Of a stretch of 64,000 bases of DNA, positions 17,529-25,987 are shown piece after piece; the stretch's first letter is position 1, and every line of letters starts with the position of its first letter. Made by a program: the position numbers and the translations under genes. The notes below the pieces were generated by a model. The model was given only the letters and a program-made list of their open reading frames with translations. It searched no databases and was not told the origin of the DNA. The DNA lies in NCBI GenBank assembly GCA_035624215.1, contig DASPRY010000113.1:1-64000 (forward strand). Direction: 5' to 3'. Origin of the DNA: JAFAGX01 sp035624215. Its GTDB lineage: Bacteria; Acidobacteriota; Terriglobia; Terriglobales; Acidobacteriaceae.

Positions 17529-17990
17529 ATGAAGCCGAGTAATCAGTTGTCTCCCTCACTACCGCGAAGGCGTTTTGCTGAGATATTGCTGGGTGGCGGG
17601 TTTGTGGCCACTGCCATTGCCTTCGTGTATCCGGTTTTGCGTTATTTGATTCCTCCCAAGGCTTCCGACCTGGGCAGCGATGCAGTAGTGGCCGGGCATA
17701 TTGGTGAGCTGAAGCCGAACAGCGGCAAGATCTTTCGCTTTGGCAGCCGGCCGGGACTGCTCATCCGCACCGCCAGTGGCGACTACCGCGCCATGTCTGC
17801 CACCTGTACCCACCTTTCCTGCACGGTGCAATATCGCCAGGACCTGCATGAGATCTGGTGCGCCTGCCACAACGGCATGTACGACTTGAACGGCCGAAAT
17901 ATTTCGGGCCCGCCGCCGCGTCCTTTGGAAAGCTTCGAGGTGCAAGTTCGCGGCGAGGACATTTTTGTGAGGCGAGCGCGGGAAAGCTGA
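17529..17990 (+). CDS. Rieske [2Fe-2S] subunit of a bc-type quinol oxidoreductase
   Basis: A 153-residue Rieske protein. The N terminus (PRRRFAEILLGGG plus a hydrophobic segment to residue ~37) is a twin-arginine signal anchor, and the cluster-binding boxes CTHLSC and CACHNG are intact at residues ~94-99 and ~114-119; PPPRPLESFEV follows as the Pro loop. It is the first gene of an operon with cytochrome b (1 base apart) and a nine-heme cytochrome c. It passes electrons from quinol bound by cytochrome b to the c-type subunit on the outer face of the inner membrane. Confidence 0.93.
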   Translation: MKPSNQLSPSLPRRRFAEILLGGGFVATAIAFVYPVLRYLIPPKASDLGSDAVVAGHIGELKPNSGKIFRFGSRPGLLIRTASGDYRAMSATCTHLSCTVQYRQDLHEIWCACHNGMYDLNGRNISGPPPRPLESFEVQVRGEDIFVRRARES

Positions 17991-17991
17991 G

Positions 17992-19077
17992 ATGAGTTTT
18001 CTACAGAAGGTGCGGAACTGGCTCGACGAACGTCTGGAGTGGGACGATCTCATCGAGCCGTTGCGCCAGAAGACGGTCCCCCTCCATCGCCTCTCGTACT
18101 GGTATTTTCTCGGAGGGATTACGCTTTTCCTGTTCGTGATCCAGGTGCTGACCGGAATCCTGCTGCTCCTCTATTACCGGCCTGGAGCCAACGAAGCCTT
18201 CGAGAGTGTGCAGTACATCATGACCCAGGTGCAGTTCGGCTGGTTAATTCGGTCGATTCACTCCTGGTCAGCAAACCTGATGATTTTCACCGCCTTCGCG
18301 CATATGTTCAGCGTGCTCTTCCTGAAGGCTTACCGCAAACCGCGCGAACTCACCTGGGTCACTGGGGTGATTCTGCTTTTTCTGGTCATGGGGTTCGGTT
18401 TCAGCGGTTACCTGTTGCCGTGGAATACGCTGGCCTTTTTCGCTACCAAGGTGGGAACTGAGATTACCGGGCAAGTTCCACTCTTTGGCAAACCACTCAT
18501 GATCTTCCTTCGCGGCGGCGAAGAGGTGACCGGGGCCACGTTGATCCGCTTCTTCGGATTTCACGTTGCGGTTCTGCCAGGCCTGGCCACTTTGCTGATT
18601 CTCGCCCACGTGTTGCTGGTGCAGCGTACCGGCATGAGCGTACCTCCGAAGCTCGAGATGGGATGGAAGGCGAATCCTGGTGCGAAGCGGGAAATGAAGT
18701 TTTTTCCCAACTTCATGCTGCGTGAACTGATGGCGTGGTATGTGGCTCTGGGGATGCTGGGGGCGCTCGCCGCGCTTTTTCCCTGGAACCTGGGAGTAAA
18801 AGCGGACCCTTTCTCATCCGCTCCTGCGGGTATCAAACCGGAGTGGTATTTCCTCTTCATGTTCCAAACCCTCAAACTGATTCCGGCTAAAGTCGGGTTC
18901 GTAGATGGTGAAGTCCTGGGGGTACTGCTTTTCGGCATAGTCGGCATGGTGTGGCTTGTGCTCCCGTTTTTCGAAAGCGATGACCCTTCGCGTACCAAAC
19001 CGTGGATCAGCGGACTGGCTGTTTTTGCTCTTACGTACATGGCAGGCATGACTCTCTATGGGTATTGGGCAAAATAA
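17992..19077 (+). CDS. cytochrome b (b6/petD-fused type) of the bc-type complex
   Basis: A 361-residue integral membrane subunit with eight or so transmembrane helices. Haem-ligand histidines are visible in the second helix (RSIHSWSANLMIF... AHMF) and the fourth (FHVAVLPG... LAHV), spaced about 14 residues in each pair. The quinol-site PEWYF motif (KPEWYFLFMF, ~residue 283) is intact. N- and C-terminal halves are in one chain, unlike the split b6/subunit IV of cyanobacteria. Its last 20 bases overlap the start of the multiheme cytochrome gene, tying their synthesis together. Confidence 0.93.
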   Translation: MSFLQKVRNWLDERLEWDDLIEPLRQKTVPLHRLSYWYFLGGITLFLFVIQVLTGILLLLYYRPGANEAFESVQYIMTQVQFGWLIRSIHSWSANLMIFTAFAHMFSVLFLKAYRKPRELTWVTGVILLFLVMGFGFSGYLLPWNTLAFFATKVGTEITGQVPLFGKPLMIFLRGGEEVTGATLIRFFGFHVAVLPGLATLLILAHVLLVQRTGMSVPPKLEMGWKANPGAKREMKFFPNFMLRELMAWYVALGMLGALAALFPWNLGVKADPFSSAPAGIKPEWYFLFMFQTLKLIPAKVGFVDGEVLGVLLFGIVGMVWLVLPFFESDDPSRTKPWISGLAVFALTYMAGMTLYGYWAK

Positions 19078-20323
19078 CGCGCGCCGGCTTGGCCGAGCCG
19101 GCTTGCTTTTGTTGTCAGGAGTTCTGCTCTTGTGCGCGGTTGCTTACGGCCAAAGCAAGGATTCATGCCTGGATTGCCACTCGACGCTGCCGGATCCGCT
19201 GGGCGTGAGCCAGGAAAAATTCAGCCATGACATACACGCCCAGAAGGGCTTGACCTGCGCCAGTTGCCACGGGGGTGATCCGACCAGCGACGATCCGGAT
19301 AAAGCCATGAGCCGGAAAGCGGGTTGGAAGGGCCAGATTGATCGCAAGCAGATCCCGCAGTTGTGCGGCCGCTGCCACTCTGACCCGTCATACATGCGGC
19401 AGTTCAATCCCAGCCTGCGCACCGACCAACTCAGTCAGTACCAGACGAGCGTGCATGGCAAGCGGTTCGCTGCCGGGGACACGAAAGTTGCCGTCTGCAC
19501 CGACTGTCATAGCGTGCACGATCTGCGTGCTCCCAGCGATCCTGTATCGACAGTTAACCCAGTCAATGTGGCCAACACCTGCGCTCACTGCCACGCCGAC
19601 AGCGGTTACATGAGCAGTTATAAAATCCCCACTAACCAGTTCGCAGAGTACAGCAAGAGTGTCCACCATGAGGCCCTGATCGATCGCGGAGATTTAAGCG
19701 CTCCGACCTGCACCACCTGCCACGGAAACCACGGTGCGACGCCGCCGGGCGTGGCGAGCGTGGCCAACGTGTGTTCAACCTGCCACGTATTTCAGTCGCA
19801 ACTGTTCGACGCCAGTCCACACAAGCAAGCCTTTGCGTCGGCAGGCCTGCCGGCGTGCGTGACCTGCCACAGCAATCACGGCATTGTGCATCCTACGGAT
19901 GAATTCATCGGCACGGGGGCGAAGTCGGTGTGCAGGCAGTGTCACGCTGAAGGAGACGCGGGTTATGCCACGGCGGCAAAGATCGAACAGCAGCTAGGTC
20001 AGTTGGAAACGGCGATTGCCGGTGCGAACCAAATTCTCGGAACCGCCGAGCGGTCAGGCATGGAGGTGAGCCAGGCCAAGCTTGAGCTTATCCAGTCGAA
20101 AGACGCGCTGATCAAGGCTCGGGTCACCATTCACAGTTTCAATGCGGACCGCGTGGCAGCCGACACCAAGCCCGGTCTGGAGATCGCGGCGAAGGACTAT
20201 GATGCGGGACAGAAAGCGCTTGCCGAGCGCAATTACCGGCGCATCGGATTGGGAATCTCTCTGATAGCAATTGCTCTGGTTTTAGTGGGACTGCGGCTGT
20301 ACATCAAGCAGATCGAGAGCTGA
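19058..20323 (+). CDS. nine-heme membrane-anchored cytochrome c of the bc-type complex
   Basis: A 421-residue exported cytochrome with nine CxxCH motifs (CLDCH, CASCH, CGRCH, CTDCH, CAHCH, CTTCH, CSTCH, CVTCH, CRQCH) between residues ~35 and ~295, many distal His residues in SVHGK/SVHHE segments, a helical region, and one C-terminal membrane helix (~395-415). A signal sequence ends near AYGQ. It replaces the usual mono- or diheme c1/c subunit of bc complexes. The large heme wire suggests electrons are passed well beyond the membrane surface. Convergent with the ImcH-like gene 29 bases downstream. Confidence 0.9.
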   Translation: MGIGQNNARRLGRAGLLLLSGVLLLCAVAYGQSKDSCLDCHSTLPDPLGVSQEKFSHDIHAQKGLTCASCHGGDPTSDDPDKAMSRKAGWKGQIDRKQIPQLCGRCHSDPSYMRQFNPSLRTDQLSQYQTSVHGKRFAAGDTKVAVCTDCHSVHDLRAPSDPVSTVNPVNVANTCAHCHADSGYMSSYKIPTNQFAEYSKSVHHEALIDRGDLSAPTCTTCHGNHGATPPGVASVANVCSTCHVFQSQLFDASPHKQAFASAGLPACVTCHSNHGIVHPTDEFIGTGAKSVCRQCHAEGDAGYATAAKIEQQLGQLETAIAGANQILGTAERSGMEVSQAKLELIQSKDALIKARVTIHSFNADRVAADTKPGLEIAAKDYDAGQKALAERNYRRIGLGISLIAIALVLVGLRLYIKQIES

Positions 20324-20352
20324 GACTCGCAGCCACGAATTTGCTCCTATAC

Positions 20353-21894
20353 TTAGGGTCCCACCCCTCCGGTGTGGCAGTCATTGCAACTGACCTGGCT
20401 GAGGTCGCCAATATCTATTGGATGCTTGAATGGAACTCCTTCCGAAGAGATCAGCTTGGTTGCTCCCTCTCGCTGTTCCAGAATGCTGTGGCAGATATCG
20501 CAATCTTTGCGGATCATCCTGCCGTCGGAACTGACGTGTTGGCCGTCGTGGCAGCGGAAACAACCGGTGAAATAGAAGTGACCGATATTGTTGGGATGAG
20601 TTTTCCAGTTGAGCTTCATTTCCGGAAATGTCGTGCTGCGGTAGATGCGCTGCACTTCCGCGATGGCACTGCGGATTTCGTTCTGCCTGGCCTTATCCAC
20701 GTCGGGATACTTAGTGAGATAGAACGTATGGAGATCGGTTGCGATGCCTTCCATGGCTGCTTCGGTGGTGGGATAGGTATTGGTCAATACGGTTACCGCC
20801 TGCTGTTTGAGGAAGGGTAAGGACGAGTCCAAGCGGCCGGCAAACAGAGAATCATCGACGGCCCGGTCCGGTGGGACATAGATGTGGGTGGGGCGATTGT
20901 GACAATCGACGCAATCCATGCGCCGCTTGGGCCGGGTGGCGATTTCTCCTTTAGGCAGGGGAGAATCCTTAACGTTGTATTCAGTGATGCGTCCTTGCTG
21001 GTCCTTTACCCGAATGTAGGGAATGACCTGCCGCTGTTCGTCGGTGGCGATATAGGTGATCTCGTTGGAGATATTCATGTGCCAATGAATGCCAGAGGCG
21101 GAGCCGGTGCTGGGATCGCCGCCGCCGGTCTTGAGCAACATGCGGATCTGACGCGGGGTGTTTTTCTCATCATAGGCATAATGAGTAAATACCTTGAGCT
21201 GCGCCCCGTAAAAACGGCGCGGCCAGTGGCATTCTTCGCAGGTTTCTGGTGCGGGACGCAGATTGTGAACGGGGGTTGGGATGGGACGAGGAAAGGTATT
21301 GAAAGTTACCGCAATCACCTGACGCGCTCCCGAAAGCTTGGAACGCACATACCACGAGGCCCCGGCACCGACGTGGCAATCCACGCAGGCTACTCGCGCG
21401 TGAGGTGAAAGCTGATAGGCGGTGAATTCGGGGTTCATGACCGAGTGGCACAATTGCCCGCAGAACTGCACCGAATCGGTGAATTCGTAAGCCTTGTAGC
21501 TGCCGACCACGCTCATCATGATGAAGATGATGGTGAAGCTGAAGAAGAAAGCGATGGCCCCGCGTTGTGTCGGATCATTGAAATCGATTCTCAGATAGCG
21601 CACCGGTTCACCGGGGAGTTGTGTGCGGCGTTTGCGACGGTCCCACCACACCCCGGCCGGAATCAGCAGCAATCCCAGGACAAGAAAGGCCGGTCCCACC
21701 ATGTAAGCAAGAATGCCGATGTAGGGACTAGGCCTCTCCGACAGGACATCGATCAGAAACAGGAACAGAATGTTCGCCAAGCTGACCAACGCCAGCGCTG
21801 CTCCCGTAAGGCTGATTGGATTCCTCAATGCCCGCCGTACTCCAGCCAACCGCCCCACCCCTTCAGGTTGTGAGGTGGGATTTTCAGGACTCAT
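20353..21894 (-). CDS. seven-heme NapC/NirT-type inner-membrane cytochrome, ImcH-like
   Basis: A 513-residue protein with three N-terminal membrane helices (about residues 27-49, 57-82 and 111-133), then a periplasmic domain with seven haem sites: one CxxxCH (CGQLCH) and six CxxCH (CVDCH, CEECH, CVDCH, CFRCH, CDICH, CNDCH). NapC/NirT proteins oxidise menaquinol. Three helices plus seven haems is the architecture of Geobacter ImcH, needed there for reduction of high-potential extracellular acceptors; ordinary NapC has one helix and four haems. It is the second gene after the CbcL-like gene (124-base gap). Function by architecture only; no alignment was run. Confidence 0.8.
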   Translation of the reverse strand: MSPENPTSQPEGVGRLAGVRRALRNPISLTGAALALVSLANILFLFLIDVLSERPSPYIGILAYMVGPAFLVLGLLLIPAGVWWDRRKRRTQLPGEPVRYLRIDFNDPTQRGAIAFFFSFTIIFIMMSVVGSYKAYEFTDSVQFCGQLCHSVMNPEFTAYQLSPHARVACVDCHVGAGASWYVRSKLSGARQVIAVTFNTFPRPIPTPVHNLRPAPETCEECHWPRRFYGAQLKVFTHYAYDEKNTPRQIRMLLKTGGGDPSTGSASGIHWHMNISNEITYIATDEQRQVIPYIRVKDQQGRITEYNVKDSPLPKGEIATRPKRRMDCVDCHNRPTHIYVPPDRAVDDSLFAGRLDSSLPFLKQQAVTVLTNTYPTTEAAMEGIATDLHTFYLTKYPDVDKARQNEIRSAIAEVQRIYRSTTFPEMKLNWKTHPNNIGHFYFTGCFRCHDGQHVSSDGRMIRKDCDICHSILEQREGATKLISSEGVPFKHPIDIGDLSQVSCNDCHTGGVGP

Positions 21895-22018
21895 TCATGA
21901 TCTCCAGGAATCACACAGTGAATTACATCTGCGGCGGACGGCGGCAGCAGAGTGTTATCAATATTGACTGACGAAGGACGATTGTGCTTCATGCAAGCGC
22001 AAATGTCCAAGTTTAAGG

Positions 22019-24085
22019 TTACTTGCGAGGTTCGACCACTGACGCTTCCACAGCGGCCGTCTCGTGCTCGTTCCCACTGGCAGCCGGCATTGACGCGGGC
22101 TGGCTATGCGAATCATGCTGCTCCGCTTGAGCGGCTTCCAGCAAGGTTGGCGCGTCCAGACCGTGTTCTTCCCGGTAATGCGCGACCGACATTTTTCCAT
22201 CCCACCAAGCCCAGTTCATGGGGTAAACGTCAGGATCGAAAAATACCTGGTAGAAGTGCCAGACCACGATCGCGAGAGTCGCGAGTACGGCTTCATACAG
22301 GTGGATTGCGGTTGCGACGTCCAACCACCAGCGCGGCAGCAAATTGCCAAAGAAAACCCTGGCCCACAGCATGATTCCGGTGCTTGCCATAACGATCAGC
22401 CCCCACACCAGGGCCCAGTACTCAGCCTTTTCGGCATAGGTGAAACGCCCAAACTCCGGTTTCTCTGAAGTAAGGCCGAGATAGTAGCCCATGGTGCGGG
22501 AAACGTCGGAAGCATCTTTGGGAACGGGCAGGAAGTCCCGGAACAGGCGGCGACCATCGCGGGTCAATGCGAGGTAGAAGAGGTGACCGAGGCCAGAGGC
22601 AATCATAACTACGGCTGCTACTCGATGCGTGATGCCGCGCACCTTCTCCGTCATTCCCAGCATTGCGGCGAACCAGGAATCGGGGAACTTGAGCGCAAAT
22701 CCGGTCATGACCAGGACAATGAAGCTAACCAGAAGCGTCATGTGCTGTATGCGCTGGAAACGGTTCATGCGGGTAATGACCCGATGCTCAGATTCCCGTC
22801 GCAGGATAGCTTTGCGGCGCCAGATCACGAAGTTGTGCAACAGCATTCCCCCGATCACCACCACAATCATGCTGAGATAAAACTTCTTTATCCAACGCAC
22901 GGCAACGCTGCCGGTGTCGGCAGAGAGCGGCGCATCCACGTGCACTTTCGCGGCAATGAATTTTTCGGTTACGCCAGGATGGCATTGGCCGCAAGTTTTT
23001 ACCAGGTTCTGGCGGTTGATGGTGGAACGCGGGTCGGTGGATGGCAGGATGTTGTGCACGCCGTGGCAACTGGCGCAATTGGCCACCACCTGAGATCCCA
23101 GCTTGGAGGCAAGCCCGTGATAACTTGCCAGATAGGTTGTCGCCCGGCGTCCTTCAAAGCCGAACTCTTGCGATAGCCGCACGCCTTCATGGCAGCGTGC
23201 ACAGGTGGCAAGAGCTACGTTTTGGGCATTGACCGGGGAATTAGGATCACTGTGCGATTTGATGGAATGAATGCCATGGCAGTCGGTGCAGACGGGAGCC
23301 TGCCAATCGCCGCGGCTGATGGCCTGGCCATGGATACTCTGCGCATATTGCTGCTCGACAACGCTGTGACACTTGGCGCAGGTGCTGGGGACATTGAATT
23401 TGTAGATCGATGACTTGGGATCGGAGGCCGCCAAAATCTCGTGTGTACCGTGGCAATCGGTGCAGACCGCGGCCTTCTCCGACCCGGCAGCCACGGCGTG
23501 TCCATGGACGCTCTCCTGGTAGGAGACAAATAACTGGGAGCTGTGGCCGCTGGCAGCCATGACGAATTTCTGGCCATGGCAAGCACCGCAGGTCGCTGGA
23601 ATATTGGCATGGTTGACCTTTGATTTGGGATCGGCTGCCGGTAACAACTGGTGTGGACTGCCATGGCAGTCCACGCAGGTTGCGGCCCGGCCATCTCCTG
23701 CTTTTATCGCTCTAGCATGGAAGCTGCGGTCGTAGGCGGTTTGTTCATCGACGTGGCAGGTGGCGCAAGACACCTTAGCCGGTGGATTCTCGTGCGGGGA
23801 TGTTTTGAGGTCGGTGTGGCAATCCACACATTGGAACATACTGCCGTGAATGGAATCCTTAAACTTGTCCGGGTTCACGTACAGGCTGACGGGCTTGCCA
23901 TTTACCTCATGGGTAAGAGTTGAATCGCCATGGCAGGCCAAACAATCGTCATTGGAGGGTTTCGGGACAGATTTGTGAGGGGCGGCCGAGAGCGCTGCCA
24001 CCATGAAAAGAAGCCATGCGGCGACGATCCAAAGCTGATTCGCTGACCGAAACTGCAGCGGAACGCACCCGCTGTTTGCCGCCAT
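22019..24085 (-). CDS. eleven-heme cytochrome c / cytochrome b fusion, CbcL-like
   Basis: A 688-residue protein: signal sequence, an N-terminal periplasmic region with eleven CxxCH motifs (residues ~45-370), then a membrane domain with at least four helices and paired histidines (e.g. RIQHM, ITHRVAAV, GLGHLFYL, AIHLYEA, WHFYQ) of the HydC/FdnI/formate-dehydrogenase-gamma type. A basic, Glu- and Ala-rich tail follows. The same domain order is found in Geobacter CbcL, a quinol oxidase for low-potential extracellular acceptors, which has nine c-type haems. ATG at 24083-24085 is chosen because AGGAGG precedes it; the frame is open 27 codons further. A perfect CRP-like site lies 89-104 bases upstream. 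Confidence 0.82.
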   Translation of the reverse strand: MAANSGCVPLQFRSANQLWIVAAWLLFMVAALSAAPHKSVPKPSNDDCLACHGDSTLTHEVNGKPVSLYVNPDKFKDSIHGSMFQCVDCHTDLKTSPHENPPAKVSCATCHVDEQTAYDRSFHARAIKAGDGRAATCVDCHGSPHQLLPAADPKSKVNHANIPATCGACHGQKFVMAASGHSSQLFVSYQESVHGHAVAAGSEKAAVCTDCHGTHEILAASDPKSSIYKFNVPSTCAKCHSVVEQQYAQSIHGQAISRGDWQAPVCTDCHGIHSIKSHSDPNSPVNAQNVALATCARCHEGVRLSQEFGFEGRRATTYLASYHGLASKLGSQVVANCASCHGVHNILPSTDPRSTINRQNLVKTCGQCHPGVTEKFIAAKVHVDAPLSADTGSVAVRWIKKFYLSMIVVVIGGMLLHNFVIWRRKAILRRESEHRVITRMNRFQRIQHMTLLVSFIVLVMTGFALKFPDSWFAAMLGMTEKVRGITHRVAAVVMIASGLGHLFYLALTRDGRRLFRDFLPVPKDASDVSRTMGYYLGLTSEKPEFGRFTYAEKAEYWALVWGLIVMASTGIMLWARVFFGNLLPRWWLDVATAIHLYEAVLATLAIVVWHFYQVFFDPDVYPMNWAWWDGKMSVAHYREEHGLDAPTLLEAAQAEQHDSHSQPASMPAASGNEHETAAVEASVVEPRK

Positions 24086-24173
24086 GCCTGCTGGCCTCCT
24101 GTGCGGACCTCTGCCGCAATTCCATTCTTCGTGGGGAGAGCCAAGAGCGGCAATGAGTGACCTCACTCGCTGA

Positions 24174-24189
24174 TGTGATGGAGGTCACA
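24174..24189. promoter_or_regulatory. CRP/FNR-type site upstream of the CbcL/ImcH-like pair
   Basis: TGTGATGGAGGTCACA, perfect TGTGA-N6-TCACA. A second palindrome, GAGTGACCTCACTC (24155-24168), lies between it and the gene, with its centre 20 bases away, but has a shorter spacer. Confidence 0.65.
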
Positions 24190-24257
24190 ATGCGAGGCTC
24201 GGAACGGGTAATTACCGCGAACTCGAGCAGGATACTGCTGTGAAATTGCGATAGCTC

Positions 24258-25655
24258 CTAATGGGTATTTCCTGAAAGCTCGTGCACGATGCCGTTCACG
24301 AAGCCTTTGGCGTCGCCGAACAGCATGAGCGTCTTGTCCATGTAATAGAGCGGATTATCGATGCCGGCAAAGCCGGGATTCATGCTGCGCTTGATGACCA
24401 TGACGGTGCGCGCCTTGTCCACGTCGAGGATGGGCATACCATAAATCGGGCTGGACTGATCGGTGCGAGCGGCGGGATTGGTGACATCGTTAGCGCCGAT
24501 GACGAGGGCGACATCCGTCTGTGGGAAATCGCCGTTAATGTCGTCCATCTCAATCAGCCGGTCGTAAGGAATATCAGCTTCGGCGAGCAGCACGTTCATG
24601 TGGCCGGGCATGCGGCCGGCCACGGGATGGATGGCGAAGCGAACATCGACACCGCGCTTGGTCAATGCGTCATACAGTTCGCGTACCTTGTGTTGTGCCT
24701 GCGCCACAGCCATGCCATAGCCGGGGACGACGACCACCCGATTGGCAGCGGCCAGGATACCGGCGGCTTCATCGGGGGTTGCGCTGCGCACGGTTTTATC
24801 TTCCTTGCCCGCGGCAGCCGCTGCCTGTACTTGTCCAAAGGCGCCAAACAGCACGTTTGTGAACGAGCGATTCATGGCTTTGGACATGATGACGGAGAGA
24901 ATGAATCCCGATGATCCGTCTAGCGCACCAGCGATGATGAGAAGTTTGCTATTGAGAACGAATCCCATGGCAGCCGCGGATAATCCGGCATATGAATTCA
25001 ACAGAGAGATCACCGTTGGCATATCGGCACCGCCGATGGGAATAATCATCAGGATGCCGAAGATGAGGGGCACCACAATCATCAGGGGGAAAAGCTGTTT
25101 CGCTCCTGGATGCAGGACAAGGTAGACAGCTACAGCGATGGCAATGCCCAGAATTGAGAGATTGACGAAATTTTGTCCCTTGTAAGTGATCGGCCGTTGC
25201 GGCAAAACCTCCTGCAGCTTACCGGCGGCCATGAGACTGCCGGTAAAGGTCAGAGAGGCCAGAATGACTTCCATGCAAAGCACGGCCATCATGAAGCGTG
25301 GCACGTCCGGGGTGCGCAAATAGAATTCCGAAGTGCCCACTAATGTGACGCAGAGAGCGCCGAAGGCATGGCTGAGTGCGGTCCGCTGGGGCACGGCGGT
25401 CATTTGCACCAGACCGAGGGGAACTCCAATTCCCGAGCCAATGACCAGCGCGATAACGATCCACTTGTAGTCGACGATGCCGTGATGCAACAGGGTTCCG
25501 GCAATCGCCAGCACCATGCCGATCTCGCCCGCCCATACGCCATGGCGCGCGGTTTTGGGCGCGCTCAGCCATTTCAGCGAGAGGATGAAAAGAACACTGG
25601 CGATGAGATAGAGGACTTCAATGAGAGTTTGATTTCCGGCAAAGTTGGCGGTCAT
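24258..25655 (-). CDS. pntB: NAD(P) transhydrogenase subunit beta
   Basis: A 465-residue inner-membrane protein coupling proton entry to hydride transfer from NADH to NADP+. The N-terminal ~250 residues are hydrophobic with eight or nine helices; the C-terminal NADP(H)-binding domain has the GYGMAVAQAQ loop, HPVAGRMPGHMNVLLAEA, and GANDVTNPAA motifs, and ends with YYMDKTLMLFGDAK. Four-base overlap with pntAB upstream. Confidence 0.95.
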   Translation of the reverse strand: MTANFAGNQTLIEVLYLIASVLFILSLKWLSAPKTARHGVWAGEIGMVLAIAGTLLHHGIVDYKWIVIALVIGSGIGVPLGLVQMTAVPQRTALSHAFGALCVTLVGTSEFYLRTPDVPRFMMAVLCMEVILASLTFTGSLMAAGKLQEVLPQRPITYKGQNFVNLSILGIAIAVAVYLVLHPGAKQLFPLMIVVPLIFGILMIIPIGGADMPTVISLLNSYAGLSAAAMGFVLNSKLLIIAGALDGSSGFILSVIMSKAMNRSFTNVLFGAFGQVQAAAAAGKEDKTVRSATPDEAAGILAAANRVVVVPGYGMAVAQAQHKVRELYDALTKRGVDVRFAIHPVAGRMPGHMNVLLAEADIPYDRLIEMDDINGDFPQTDVALVIGANDVTNPAARTDQSSPIYGMPILDVDKARTVMVIKRSMNPGFAGIDNPLYYMDKTLMLFGDAKGFVNGIVHELSGNTH

Positions 25656-25948
25656 GGTTTTGTCGGGCGGCTGGTCTTGAACATCTTGAGCATGCGGTCG
25701 GTGATAAGGAATCCGCCCACTACGTTGCTGGTAGCCGCTATTACGGCTATAACGCCGAGAATGAAAGAGAGCTGACTCTTGTGCTCGCCCACAAGCACGA
25801 TCGCGCCCACCACCGCGATGGCATCCAGCGCGTTGGTAAGAGACATCAGGGGCGTATGCAGTAATGGCGAGACCCGCCGGATGACTTCAAATCCGATGAA
25901 TCCCGCCAGCATGAAAACGAACAGACCATCGATCAGTCCTGAGTTCAT
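25652..25948 (-). CDS. pntAB: NAD(P) transhydrogenase subunit alpha part 2
   Basis: A 98-residue membrane protein with three helices, the membrane part of the alpha subunit encoded separately (three-gene type transhydrogenase). Motifs include GFIGFEVIRRVSPLLHTPLM and SNVVGGFLITDRML. It follows pntAA by 39 bases and overlaps pntB by four. Confidence 0.93.
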   Translation of the reverse strand: MNSGLIDGLFVFMLAGFIGFEVIRRVSPLLHTPLMSLTNALDAIAVVGAIVLVGEHKSQLSFILGVIAVIAATSNVVGGFLITDRMLKMFKTSRPTKP

Positions 25949-25987
25949 CCACCCTCCTGCAGAATGAGTCTTTCCAAAACCGAAAAA

